NCBI RefSeq assembly: GCF_031200575.1
Contig: NZ_CP133597.1
Location: 1,054,001-1,118,000 of the forward strand
Origin: Ferroplasma sp.
GTDB lineage: Archaea > Thermoplasmatota > Thermoplasmata > Thermoplasmatales > Thermoplasmataceae
Direction of reading: 5' to 3'
DNA: 64,000 nucleotides
Shown here: positions 25,956 through 35,390 of the stretch, piece after piece
Layout of the letters: each line of letters starts with the position of its first letter
How positions within the stretch are numbered: position 1 is the first letter of the stretch
The notes under the pieces: generated by a model
Database searches by the model: none
Told to the model about the DNA's origin: nothing
Seen by the model: the letters and a program-made list of their open reading frames with translations, nothing else
Program-made: the position numbers and the translations under genes

Positions 25956-28424
25956 TTACCGCTTGAGTATTGCGTCTACAGTTTTCAAAGTGTTTTCATA
26001 ATCAAGCCACTGCATATTCTTTTCCATATCCCTGAGTTCTGGAGCATTCAGATATACATAATATGGAAGCATTGTATATTTTATAGCTCCCAGATTTCCG
26101 ACTATTCTTTTCATTTCTCTGTAATGTTTCATAAATTTATTCATATTACCAGTTTTGATATACATGAAACAGTAACTCCCCTGCGCATAAACCATGCCAC
26201 CAGGATACTTGACCTGTTCCTGTGTGTCCATGGCCAGATCAGAATATTTTAAGCTGGAAGAAAAATCACCCCTCATGGAGCTCGCTATAGACAGTGCGGC
26301 ATATGTTTTACCGTATTCCACTGGAGCATTCAGATTCTTGTTGATTTCTACTGATTTTTTACCGTACTCAAGCGCCTTCTCCGGATCGAACCAGCAATAC
26401 GATTCGGCAAGATTGTTATATAACTCACCCTGTAAACGTAAAATATTGAATTTCCTTGCCAGCTCCATAGCATTGAAATATTTTTCAAGGGCATTCTCAA
26501 ACATAAAATTAAACCGGTAAATATGTCCCTCTATTCTGATCATTTCTGCAAATAGTACGCAATTTGTGTTCTGTTTTCCATATGCAGATTCCATTATATT
26601 CATGGCGTCTGAAAATTTGCCGGACAGGAACGTAAGGTCCCCTATCTGATTCTGGGATTTAAGGTAAAGTTCCCTACTCATATTATCCTTATATTTTTCA
26701 GAAATTCCCTTGAATGTAGTCAGTGCATCTGAAAATCTGCCCATTACACGCAGTGTATCAGCCCTGTAATATGATATGTAATCTTTATAATTGCCAAATA
26801 ATGCATTTTCTGAATTTATATTCTCCAGTATTTTAATGCTATTTTCTAGCATTCCGATTCCTCTGAGATATGCAGCATACAGGAATTGAATCCGATCATC
26901 TTCCGGGCGCTTTTTAATGATCTGGCCCGAGATATTTCCTACTATATTCCAGTATCCGGCGTCTATGAGGAAAATCGAGAGTTCGATAAATTTTTCACCA
27001 GTGCTTATGGATGCTTCAGGTATATATGAGAGGAGATTCATAACATTGGGGTAAAAAACTACAAGTGAATCGTATGGAATGTTATGTTTATTTTCGTTGA
27101 GGTAGTTTATCACACCTGAAAAAATTTTATCGATGATCCTGGTTTTCTCACTTATTGTGGGGTTGTTTATAACATATTCATAAAAATTATCATGTACTTT
27201 GTATATGCCTTCTATGTCCTCAACCTTAAGAACAAACGAATGGTCTGTTATTTCCTCAAAGTTTGAAAGTGCAACCGGTATATTGAGCTCCTTTACCAGA
27301 ATTTCGAAGATGTTGAAATTAAAGAAATGGATGTATGATAAAGCAGTGAATAGTGTTCTTTCATCATCTGAAAGGTGTGACAGAAATCTTGGTATAATTT
27401 CATTTGTAGGAATTATAAAATCATAACCTGAAATATTGTTATCCTTATTTCGCAAATAAATTTCTACACAGAGGTCAAGATACAGAGGAAGCCCTTTGCT
27501 GCTGGATATTATAGATTTTCTGATAGATTCATCTGGAATAGGAACTGATTTGAGGAAATAGTCAGAATCCTGATCACTGAGATAATCCAGTATATGCTGG
27601 TCCAGTATTTCATGCCACGAAGGATCTTTCTGCTCCCATTTCAGGTATTCCCTGCTCCCTATAATAAAAAGTGTTCTCTCAGAGGAGAGTAAGAGCTCCT
27701 GTATAAATTCATCCGGTTCACTGTTCAATAATTCAAAATCCTGGCGTCTGTATATGGATTCATACGAATCAAGAAATATGGCAAATACAGAATCTTTGCT
27801 ACGGGATGCTATGGAAATATCTATTCCCAGAAGATGTGGGAGCCTCTCAGATATGGCCTCAGGATTTCTCTGGCATGCATCTATAGCGTCAATTTCATCG
27901 TGGTACTCTTTAAACTGTACTGAATATTTCTCCCTGACCCTGATGGCAATTTTGTCTATAAGCCCTACAGGAATATGTATGGCCTCAAGGATATCACCGG
28001 TTACATCCCAGAGAACGCTATTTTTGGGTATGAATTCCTTGATCTGGTCGGCAGATTTCCCTATTGAGGATAAGTATTTAACCAGCCCATAGTCGAAAAG
28101 GATGCATGGAAACCTTATCTGCTTTCTGAGGCCCAGGAGAACAGCCGATGGTGAATTGTATTCATGTACGTCCATCCCGGCAAAAAGAATAGTTACTGTA
28201 TGACCGTCTGATTCTCTGTTTCTTTCATCCACAGTGGCCATCAGCTCCGATAAAAGCCTTGATTTTCCGATTCCACCTACACCGTAATACACCAGTGCCT
28301 TTCGTTTTATTTTACCACTGGTAATTTCATCAAGCCACATATTGAATACCCTGAATGGCTCTATCCTGTCTGTAAATTTTTTAATCGCCTGCTGGGTTTT
28401 TCTTGAAAACTTGCTTTCAGGCAT
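25956..28424 (-). CDS. STAND-type NTPase with C-terminal TPR array
   Basis: An 822-residue protein. A P-loop YYGVGGIGKSRLL lies near residues 46-58, Walker B FAIFLDSYESI near 220 and LFIIGSREYLKW near 265, followed by a winged-helix stretch and, from about residue 430, helical repeats with TPR spacing (for example AYLRGIGMLENSIKILENI, NNLAESYCWFDPEKALEYG, YAALSIASSMRGDFSSSLKYS). This is the plan of STAND regulators and of Avs-like defence sensors, but no N-terminal effector domain is present. Start: GGTGAT at 28437-28432 is well placed for ATG 28424; ATGs at 28439-28430 are alternatives. It overlaps the oxidoreductase gene upstream, so the two are coupled. Confidence 0.72.
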   Translation of the reverse strand: MPESKFSRKTQQAIKKFTDRIEPFRVFNMWLDEITSGKIKRKALVYYGVGGIGKSRLLSELMATVDERNRESDGHTVTILFAGMDVHEYNSPSAVLLGLRKQIRFPCILFDYGLVKYLSSIGKSADQIKEFIPKNSVLWDVTGDILEAIHIPVGLIDKIAIRVREKYSVQFKEYHDEIDAIDACQRNPEAISERLPHLLGIDISIASRSKDSVFAIFLDSYESIYRRQDFELLNSEPDEFIQELLLSSERTLFIIGSREYLKWEQKDPSWHEILDQHILDYLSDQDSDYFLKSVPIPDESIRKSIISSSKGLPLYLDLCVEIYLRNKDNNISGYDFIIPTNEIIPRFLSHLSDDERTLFTALSYIHFFNFNIFEILVKELNIPVALSNFEEITDHSFVLKVEDIEGIYKVHDNFYEYVINNPTISEKTRIIDKIFSGVINYLNENKHNIPYDSLVVFYPNVMNLLSYIPEASISTGEKFIELSIFLIDAGYWNIVGNISGQIIKKRPEDDRIQFLYAAYLRGIGMLENSIKILENINSENALFGNYKDYISYYRADTLRVMGRFSDALTTFKGISEKYKDNMSRELYLKSQNQIGDLTFLSGKFSDAMNIMESAYGKQNTNCVLFAEMIRIEGHIYRFNFMFENALEKYFNAMELARKFNILRLQGELYNNLAESYCWFDPEKALEYGKKSVEINKNLNAPVEYGKTYAALSIASSMRGDFSSSLKYSDLAMDTQEQVKYPGGMVYAQGSYCFMYIKTGNMNKFMKHYREMKRIVGNLGAIKYTMLPYYVYLNAPELRDMEKNMQWLDYENTLKTVDAILKR

Positions 28425-29403
28425 TAGCATCATCACCATTCAATGGACTGTACATTGTATTATAGACCATTTTTCCATATTCCTCATTGCCTTTGCCCGA
28501 GTACAGGGCTTCATACACGGCAGCCTCAAGGCCGATATAATGTGCTAAGAGGTGATTTTCCTCTTCTGCAGAAAATAAAAGCTTGCTACCTGTATCGTTA
28601 CTGATTGTCACTGTAAGTCCGGAGTGGTTCAGCCTGATTCTTGAATCCGTTTCAGGAAATGTGAAATCGGTATATTTAAAGGATGAATTTGAGACCCAGT
28701 TTGTAACAGTATGCCCGAAGCCTGCATCTTTATTTGAATCATTGAACTTCATTGATGCGGTTGAAAATAAATCAGAAAAGGTTCCCGCATAACTGTCACC
28801 GAAGGTTAATGAATCCAACCTTATACTGTCAAATATAGAATATAGCATGCTCAGAATATTCGATCCGCTATCGACCCAGCTGCCCAGAAGGCTCAATGCC
28901 TTATTCTTTAATTCTCCATCGATGAAATATGGATCAGAGAAATAGGAATAAAAGCTACCTATCTTTCCATATTCTTTATGAAGATCTGGGATCGATGTTC
29001 TGAACCAGGCTATTTCAGGTGAATATACAAAGTGGAATGCATTAAAAACCAATGCGTGATTTTCACGTGCTTTTTCCAGTAGTTTATTGTATTCTTCCAT
29101 ATTCAGGACGGTTGGCTTTTCAACTACTATGTTCTTTCCATATGATAAAATTTCCATTGCGGTTGTGTAATGGTTATCTGTCGGTGTACAAATGATGCAT
29201 GTATTTATTTCGGGATCATTAAGGAGGTGTTCAAAAGTTTTATAGAATTTATGGCCGGCAGAGTCAGAGGCATTTATGCTGGTATCATATATTCCGGCGA
29301 TATTCATTCTATTGTCTTTTAATATTGCCTTTTCCCAGTACTTTCCAATGTAACCATACCCCACGATGGCCATATTTATTTTTTTATTTACTCTGGCTAC
29401 CAT
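28417..29403 (-). CDS. Gfo/Idh/MocA-family NAD(P) oxidoreductase
   Basis: A protein of about 328 residues with an N-terminal Rossmann fold (MAIVGYGYIGKYW), NTCIICTPTDNHYTTAMEIL and the EKPTVLNMEEYNKL motif that carries the conserved EKP of the Gfo/Idh/MocA family. The C-terminal substrate domain is short and divergent. Such enzymes oxidise or reduce sugars, inositols or related compounds. I chose ATG 29403, 17 codons after a possible TTG at 29421. Its end overlaps the start of the STAND NTPase gene. The pairing with an NTPase is odd: the oxidoreductase could be a metabolic gene disrupted in context or a sensor domain partner. Confidence 0.72.
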   Translation of the reverse strand: MVARVNKKINMAIVGYGYIGKYWEKAILKDNRMNIAGIYDTSINASDSAGHKFYKTFEHLLNDPEINTCIICTPTDNHYTTAMEILSYGKNIVVEKPTVLNMEEYNKLLEKARENHALVFNAFHFVYSPEIAWFRTSIPDLHKEYGKIGSFYSYFSDPYFIDGELKNKALSLLGSWVDSGSNILSMLYSIFDSIRLDSLTFGDSYAGTFSDLFSTASMKFNDSNKDAGFGHTVTNWVSNSSFKYTDFTFPETDSRIRLNHSGLTVTISNDTGSKLLFSAEEENHLLAHYIGLEAAVYEALYSGKGNEEYGKMVYNTMYSPLNGDDANA

Positions 29404-29651
29404 AATTATCATCAATGTCAAGAAACTGGTGTATTCCTTTAAAAATATAAATGTTAAGTCTTAATAAATGTTTGCATGTCGGCAGGATATCTGGGGGAAT
29501 CAATGAAGATTTCTTGATTTAGCCACCATTTTAATTTACTCATGTAATATTTTATGTGAATATTATCTGGTTATTAGTAATAAAGTTATTATCTAAGCTC
29601 AGGGTATTTGTATCGCATTATTATTTTATCATTAAATAGATCAAAAAATTC

Positions 29652-30407
29652 TTATTTATTTTTGAAGAAGATTAATGCAAATTCACCATCCTTGGTTATG
29701 GTCAAACACTTGGACTTATGATTATCTTTTATATATTCCTCAGTAAGAAGACCATTGTCTATGAGTTTTCGTATCCATTTTGAAAATGTACCGTGTTGAA
29801 GCTTATGCCTGCCATTATCATTAAAATTATTATGGGATTTATAATAATCAGCTAATTCCTTGTATACCTCTGTAAGTTTTACGCATTTTTCCTGCTCAGA
29901 TATAGAATTATTAACTATTTCAAGTATTTTTAACAAATATCTATTATTTTGAAGTTCTGTAGGCGCAATACGGGGAATAGTAAATTCAATCGTATTCTTA
30001 TTTATGTCAATATAATAAGAGAAACCATCTATCCATATAGCCGTTGTAAAGAGGTTTAATGCGAGGACTTTTCTGCCACTGGTTAAATTGAAATAAAAAT
30101 TAGCCTCTGGATTTTCTTCACGCAATCTGAAGACCTGTTTCATAACATCGTTTAAATCATTTTCAGTTACCTTGATTATTTTAAACTCTATCCCAATCTC
30201 TTTTGCCGTATCCTCCAAATTTTTTAAAGCCTTATTTATCTCCTCAAAACTTTTATTTTGATTATTTATTTCTTTATAGTTTTGCTTCTCAACAAATACT
30301 ATAATCTGGTCAATGCTATAATTCTTTACTGCAACCTTATATGTTTCGACTATATTTCTTCCAGCGGAAAATATATGGAATTGTTTATTTTTATTGGTAT
30401 TGTTCAT
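29652..30407 (-). CDS. CARF-domain winged-helix regulator (Csa3-like)
   Basis: A 251-residue protein with an N-terminal CARF-like Rossmann domain (FHIFSAGRN, QIIVFVEKQNY, and FYFNLTSGRKVLALNL, the equivalent of the CARF ligand motif) and a C-terminal winged helix (HGTFSKWIRKLIDNGLLTEEY). This is the Csa3/HFX_2341 type of transcription regulator, which senses cyclic oligoadenylate or other nucleotides. The start is ATG 30407, because TTTTATATTTAA at 30428-30439 lies at TATA distance and would otherwise be inside the gene. It is divergent from the NYN-CARF-helicase-PLD module and is its probable regulator. No cas genes are in the window. Confidence 0.72.
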   Translation of the reverse strand: MNNTNKNKQFHIFSAGRNIVETYKVAVKNYSIDQIIVFVEKQNYKEINNQNKSFEEINKALKNLEDTAKEIGIEFKIIKVTENDLNDVMKQVFRLREENPEANFYFNLTSGRKVLALNLFTTAIWIDGFSYYIDINKNTIEFTIPRIAPTELQNNRYLLKILEIVNNSISEQEKCVKLTEVYKELADYYKSHNNFNDNGRHKLQHGTFSKWIRKLIDNGLLTEEYIKDNHKSKCLTITKDGEFALIFFKNK

Positions 30408-30465
30408 TTTCAAATTGTACATCCTTGTTAAATATAAAATTGTTTCCATTTATCGAAATAATTTC

Positions 30466-30485
30466 CAATTACATTATTATAATTG
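30466..30485. promoter_or_regulatory. Inverted repeat in the divergent CARF/NYN promoter
   Basis: CAATTA-N8-TAATTG spans 30466-30485, just before the NYN gene start and between the two divergent promoters. Its spacing and place suit a dimeric winged-helix regulator such as the CARF protein transcribed away from it. Inference. Confidence 0.4.
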
Positions 30486-30487
30486 TC

Positions 30488-31069
30488 ATGGATGTATATA
30501 TTATGGATAAAGAAAGTGGTAAATCTGAAATGATACACATAGCTATACCGAATGAAGATATGATAAATGGGAATTACGCAATAATAGATGGCATGAATAT
30601 TGCACTATCCAGAAAAAGCAAAGATAAGGCCATATTGAATAATCTGATGAAAGTTTATAAAAAGCTCCAGGAATCATATGACCATGTTGAAATTATCGCC
30701 GATGCCAGTATAAAATATAAGGTTGATGACATTCAATCCCTAACTCAATATGAAAAAAAACAAAAAATCTTTATATGCCCGTCAGGCATAATAGCCGATG
30801 ACCTTATATTGCATCGGGCATTTTCCCTGTATAATCTCGGAGTTTCAGTTACTATAGTAACAAATGATAATTTTCCTGTCAACCGGTTCTCAATACAATA
30901 TGAAAACATTAGAAATCTTACGGTCTCTATACTTAATGATAATAGTATATATTTATTGGAAAGGAATATTCCATATCTAAATAATAGGGACAAGAAAACA
31001 ACAGGATATATAGGAATGGATGATAAAAAAGAGTATAGGGATTTAATGGTGGTGAGTAAAAAACAATGA
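30488..31069 (+). CDS. NYN / Zc3h12a-like PIN-fold ribonuclease
   Basis: A 193-residue protein. NYAIIDGMNIAL places an Asp at residue 34; further acidic residues are Asp72 (EIIADASIKYK), Asp104/105 (GIIADDLILHRAF) and Asp127 (TIVTNDNFP). This order is that of NYN/Zc3h12a-type PIN-fold nucleases, which cut RNA with a metal-bound acidic cluster. The start is ATG 30488 or ATG 30503; the open frame upstream crosses the regulator promoter and is not used. It overlaps the next gene by 4 bp (ATGA). As the first gene of a CARF-linked operon it is the likely toxic effector. Confidence 0.68.
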   Translation: MDVYIMDKESGKSEMIHIAIPNEDMINGNYAIIDGMNIALSRKSKDKAILNNLMKVYKKLQESYDHVEIIADASIKYKVDDIQSLTQYEKKQKIFICPSGIIADDLILHRAFSLYNLGVSVTIVTNDNFPVNRFSIQYENIRNLTVSILNDNSIYLLERNIPYLNNRDKKTTGYIGMDDKKEYRDLMVVSKKQ

Positions 31070-31563
31070 ATTTCAACACTGACGACGAGGTAAGATATTT
31101 AAAAGGCTCTGTACATCTATTATTGGTGGGGCAGTCTAAAGGCCATATTAGTAGGGTAATAGAAATATTTGAACCGATACATTTGGATCTGTTCACATCA
31201 GCAGAAATGTTAGATCAAGTTACAGAGTTCATCAGTTCGACGAATTCATATAAAGGTTCATATCATATATCTGTAATTCCATCTTTTACAGAATATAGTT
31301 TATTTTCAGGTATTTCTATTATTTACTCACGTTATAAAAGCTTAAAATTAAGTTTCCCAGGAATTAGAATCTACTTTGGTATTACTGGCGGGACAAATAC
31401 TATGGCTGTTGAAATGGCCTTAAGTGCAGTAATGGTAAAAGAACCCATGCATTATATGGTAAAAGCTCAGGGGAGTAAGGATACTACAGATGATGTAATC
31501 CTATTCGATAGTGAAGAATTAAACAGAATGATTAAAAATAGTACAATTGGTGGAGGGAGATAA
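31066..31563 (+). CDS. Stand-alone CARF-like protein
   Basis: A 165-residue single-domain protein. HLLLVGQSKGHISRVIEIF gives the first strand and loop, and IRIYFGITGGTNTMAVEMAL carries TGGTN at 107-111, the ligand-binding motif typical of CARF domains. There is no attached effector, so it may sense a nucleotide and pass the signal to the NYN nuclease or helicase, or degrade the ligand as ring nucleases do. It overlaps the NYN gene by 4 bp and abuts the helicase gene. Confidence 0.65.
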   Translation: MNFNTDDEVRYLKGSVHLLLVGQSKGHISRVIEIFEPIHLDLFTSAEMLDQVTEFISSTNSYKGSYHISVIPSFTEYSLFSGISIIYSRYKSLKLSFPGIRIYFGITGGTNTMAVEMALSAVMVKEPMHYMVKAQGSKDTTDDVILFDSEELNRMIKNSTIGGGR

Positions 31564-34296
31564 ATGGAACGTGGTCAATTTAATGATTATAAAGATATAT
31601 TATATTATTCAAATTTAGAGCAGGAAAAGTGGAACACAGATGATCAAGCATTTAATGAAACTCCTTATAGCCAGCTGAAAAAATACCTGAGCATACTGAC
31701 AATTTATTCTAAGATCCTTAAAAGTAAGGCAGACGCCCTAAAATTTCAGTGGAGTCGAACAAATATTCCCGATGGGGAAGCAAAGGAGTTGTTTGCAATA
31801 CAACTAAACAAGCCAAAACACAATGAAAGTGATAGTAATTATCTGGATAAGGAGGAAATATTACAGCAAATCTCCGAACAGGCCATTACGAAACTGATAT
31901 CTGATGATCACGAGCAAAAAAAGAGAGAGTATATAGAAATTATCGATGTATACAATGATGAAAATGAAGAATATATAACCCTAATAGTAAATAAATTGCC
32001 TAGCAATTCTATAGTTATTCCTGATTTAAGCGATTTGTCCTTGAAAAGGGAATTAGCTGCAATTAAAAAATTAATGGATGCACCTGAGAATTATTTACTT
32101 CCATTACTCAGGCTTGCAGGGCAAAAAAGCGATGAATTCTGGTCTGAACCTGAATTGGTAGATGTAAATGAATGGAAAGTTCTAACTGATACAACATTTC
32201 CTGGCATAGATGACCAGCGTAAAATGGTCAGGCAGGCCCTATCCACGAATGACTTCGCGATTCTTGAAGGTCCGCCCGGCTCAGGAAAGACTACAGTTCT
32301 TTCAGAACTAATATTGCAACTGCTTCTGGCAAAGAAAAGAGTGCTACTCGTAGGATCGACTCACGTCGCAGTTGATAATGTGCTTGAAAAGATAATTAAG
32401 TACACGAACATAGCAGTGCCGATTAGAATGGCACACGCAGACCTGGAATTACCACCAGAAATTATGGATTTAACATATTATAAATATATTAAAAGCTTCA
32501 AAGCCAGGCTTCTTAAAGAACTATTAAAATTACCGGATAAAAACAATATACAAAAAGAATGGATAAATGAAATACAAACAGATAAAAATGACGCTTTTAT
32601 AACCCAGCTAATCAATGATAGTATAAATCTGGTCAGTGGCACTACTTATGGCGTTCTTCAATTTCCAGAGATCAAAAATTGCATAAAAAATGGTACCTTT
32701 AAACCTCTCTTCGATGTAATGATTATAGATGAAGCCAGCAAAACGAACTTTACAGAATTCCTGGTTCCCGCACTCTTTGCTAAAAAGTGGATTATTTCAG
32801 GAGACCCAAAACAACTTTCACCTTACACTGACCAGGATTTCATTGTGAGTGAGATTGATTCGTTGTTGCAGGATGAATATAAAAATAGCACTGTCACTTA
32901 TCATGATATAGAAAAGGTTTCTTTGCTCGCATTCTGGGCTTACACTACAGTTAAACTTCCGGGAAACAAGCCTCAGAAAAAAGCCCTGCTGATACTTAAT
33001 GATGCCGACTGGAAATTGGTAAACTTCATATTGGAGCAGATAAAAAAATCTGATAGAAAAATAATAACCCACATTATACCTGAAGTCGTTAATAATGAGG
33101 AATTAGAAAAAATTATGGTAAATGGTTCTGATATTATAATAGCAAATTCCAGATTTATACAGAAATACATTGATGCTTTGCCTTACGGTATTACCATATG
33201 TGGAAACATGTCATTAGGAGACGAAATAAAACTAATAAATAGATTCCACTTCAAATTTATCAACTTAGAAAATTTACATAATCCGCATCATCTAAAAAAT
33301 CCACATAATGTGGCGCTCAAGGATGTATACGAAGATGGAAAACTATCTAAGGAAATTGCATGGAGATTAATAAGATATTATGAGATGAGAAAGTCACCTA
33401 ACAAGGCTTTACTGTACAAGGAGCAAATAAGAGATTTAATTCCAAAATTCTCTGAAGATCTGATTGGTAATAAAAATAAGAAAATTGTGGATGTTGTATG
33501 GTATACACTGGATAATCTAAAGAGTGCAATTTTTCCATCAATACTGGATATCCTGATATCAGGAAATTCAAGTATCAATTCATATTATAAAGGTTCAGTC
33601 CTCGAGTCCGGGCTTCCAGCAGAATATAAAAAATCTGTATGGACTCTGTTAAGCTATCAGTATAGGATGCATCCGGAAATATCCTACTATCCCAGAAAAC
33701 TGGTTTATACATCGGAAGATGGAACCATAATGGCTTTGAAAGACACAAATAAAATAGATAGAAGCTGGAATTTTAAAAAATATAAGCAAAGAGTAGTGTG
33801 GCTGCATGTTGCGGGAAAAAGCATGGATAAGATGAAATCTAAGAGACAGAATATTAATGTCCAAGAGGCAGATAGAATAATAACGGAACTAAAGGAATTT
33901 GTTGAATTTGCTTCCAAGGGTTCCTCAGAAAAAAATGTATGGAGTGTTGCAATAATGTCCTTCTATAGAAATCAGACTAGAGAGCTGAAGAAAAGGATAA
34001 GGGAGTATTTTACTGGAAAAGGGTCTGTTTATTATAATGATAAAAAATCTGTAAAAATCTTTGTGGGAAACGTTGATGCTATGCAGGGGAGGGAAGCGGA
34101 TATAGTATATCTATCTATGGTAAGAACTGGAGGATTGGGTTTTCTTGACAACATGAACCGGATTAACGTAGCCATAACACGGGCAAGATACCAACTGGTA
34201 ATAGTGGGTAACTATAAAACATTCGAAAATTTCAGAAACGAGGGCACACTCGTGAATAAACTTGCAAAAGAGATTAAAGCTAACTATGATTTTTAA
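31564..34296 (+). CDS. SF1 (Upf1/Dna2-like) helicase with large insertion
   Basis: A 910-residue helicase. After about 210 N-terminal residues come the Q-type segment, Walker A GPPGSGKTT near 236, LVGSTHVAVDNV (motif Ia), MIIDEASKT near 387, ISGDPKQLSPYT near 418, SYQYRMHPEISYYP near 697, AMQGREADIVYLSMVRT near 839 and NVAITRARYQLVIVGN near 868. This is the AAA_11/AAA_12 set of Upf1/Dna2 helicases. Between the GDPKQ and QYRMHP motifs there are about 270 residues, far more than usual, containing an alpha/beta domain (KKALLILNDADWKLV, ADIIIAN-like SDIIIANSRF). It starts immediately after the CARF gene stop (TAAATG) and probably unwinds foreign DNA or RNA within this module. Confidence 0.85.
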   Translation: MERGQFNDYKDILYYSNLEQEKWNTDDQAFNETPYSQLKKYLSILTIYSKILKSKADALKFQWSRTNIPDGEAKELFAIQLNKPKHNESDSNYLDKEEILQQISEQAITKLISDDHEQKKREYIEIIDVYNDENEEYITLIVNKLPSNSIVIPDLSDLSLKRELAAIKKLMDAPENYLLPLLRLAGQKSDEFWSEPELVDVNEWKVLTDTTFPGIDDQRKMVRQALSTNDFAILEGPPGSGKTTVLSELILQLLLAKKRVLLVGSTHVAVDNVLEKIIKYTNIAVPIRMAHADLELPPEIMDLTYYKYIKSFKARLLKELLKLPDKNNIQKEWINEIQTDKNDAFITQLINDSINLVSGTTYGVLQFPEIKNCIKNGTFKPLFDVMIIDEASKTNFTEFLVPALFAKKWIISGDPKQLSPYTDQDFIVSEIDSLLQDEYKNSTVTYHDIEKVSLLAFWAYTTVKLPGNKPQKKALLILNDADWKLVNFILEQIKKSDRKIITHIIPEVVNNEELEKIMVNGSDIIIANSRFIQKYIDALPYGITICGNMSLGDEIKLINRFHFKFINLENLHNPHHLKNPHNVALKDVYEDGKLSKEIAWRLIRYYEMRKSPNKALLYKEQIRDLIPKFSEDLIGNKNKKIVDVVWYTLDNLKSAIFPSILDILISGNSSINSYYKGSVLESGLPAEYKKSVWTLLSYQYRMHPEISYYPRKLVYTSEDGTIMALKDTNKIDRSWNFKKYKQRVVWLHVAGKSMDKMKSKRQNINVQEADRIITELKEFVEFASKGSSEKNVWSVAIMSFYRNQTRELKKRIREYFTGKGSVYYNDKKSVKIFVGNVDAMQGREADIVYLSMVRTGGLGFLDNMNRINVAITRARYQLVIVGNYKTFENFRNEGTLVNKLAKEIKANYDF

Positions 34297-34313
34297 AAAA
34301 TAGAGGTGGACAT

Positions 34314-35390
34314 ATGATAAGTAATGAGATAATAATGGAGAGAGATATTGAGTATGAAAGTGTTGACTGCATTGCAACTATAAGGGTAAAAACACAAAAT
34401 GAATATATAATTACCATTTTACGCATAGCTGATAAATTTGGATTATTAACTCCTGAGAATTTGAGGAATAACCTATTGCCGGAACAACCACTCGGGATGG
34501 CAGAAAATATTATTGAACATTACAAAGCTATTGGGTTTATCGAAGAGTCCGGCGCTCTTACAGAATTAGGTAAAATGGCAGTTAATGGCGACGTTTATAT
34601 GCCAGAACAGGGAGAATACACAATATATGCCACCCAAGATAAACTTTTCAATAATCCTGTTATTGAAATTTCTAGGATTAAACGGAATGAAAATAAGGAA
34701 AAGTCCGTAGAAAAACCAAACATGCTGGTAGGATTTGTCAGTCAACCCACTATAGTTTTATTGGATGGCCACAAAGAAGAGGTAATCATAGAATCTATAA
34801 GTAATAAGGTTCAGCCCATTAAATCTAAGGGTAATTTTAGCGTTGAGGCCAGATGCAATGGTAACAGTGATGTAACCCTAAGAGAAGAAGGAAAGCCCCT
34901 ATATACATTTCAGAATAACCTACTTAAAATAGATGATGTATGGAATGCATTAATCAAAAGCAAATCCCTTAAGTGGAAAGGGGCCCCTCTCCAGAACGGA
35001 ATTTTACTGTTAAGTTATGACAGCACCAGGCTAGAGGAAAGGAAGTCATTTACCAGAACTATAGATGAAATGAAATTGTATTTAAGTGAATTCGGAACAT
35101 TGAAGATCAAGCCTATTACAGTGAATATTCAACCATTATCGCAAAATGATGCAGACCTATGGGCACAGGATGTAATTGAAGACAAATTGGTTGATTTTTT
35201 AACTGAGGATAAATTTATAAATATATCAGAAAAAGTAAAGAAAAAATTTAGAGTGCATATTCCTAAAACTCCGACCCGAAATGATATGATAACAATACTG
35301 TACAATAAGTCGATAAAGAATGGAGGTGGAGTGCCCAGGGAATACTGGTACTTGCAGGCCCCAGTTGACCTGAATATGGAGGTTGAGTAA
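34314..35390 (+). CDS. Unknown protein of CARF module, wHTH-like N-terminus
   Basis: A 358-residue protein with a preceding GAGGTGG ribosome site. Residues about 28-85 (YIITILRIADKFGLLTPENL ... ALTELGKMAV) look like a winged helix; the rest is mixed alpha/beta without a motif I recognise. The end (PREYWYLQAPVDLNMEVE) runs directly into the PLD gene with TAAATG. Constant neighbours would be the best guide to its role; here it joins a helicase and a PLD nuclease, so an adaptor or DNA-binding subunit is likely. Confidence 0.55.
   Translation: MISNEIIMERDIEYESVDCIATIRVKTQNEYIITILRIADKFGLLTPENLRNNLLPEQPLGMAENIIEHYKAIGFIEESGALTELGKMAVNGDVYMPEQGEYTIYATQDKLFNNPVIEISRIKRNENKEKSVEKPNMLVGFVSQPTIVLLDGHKEEVIIESISNKVQPIKSKGNFSVEARCNGNSDVTLREEGKPLYTFQNNLLKIDDVWNALIKSKSLKWKGAPLQNGILLLSYDSTRLEERKSFTRTIDEMKLYLSEFGTLKIKPITVNIQPLSQNDADLWAQDVIEDKLVDFLTEDKFINISEKVKKKFRVHIPKTPTRNDMITILYNKSIKNGGGVPREYWYLQAPVDLNMEVE

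Noticed and set aside
30341-30487. Upstream extension of the NYN gene
   Set aside because: The open frame runs through the divergent promoter and gives a hydrophobic non-conserved leader (MFRLYFFQRKIYG). The ATGs at 30488 and 30503 are better.
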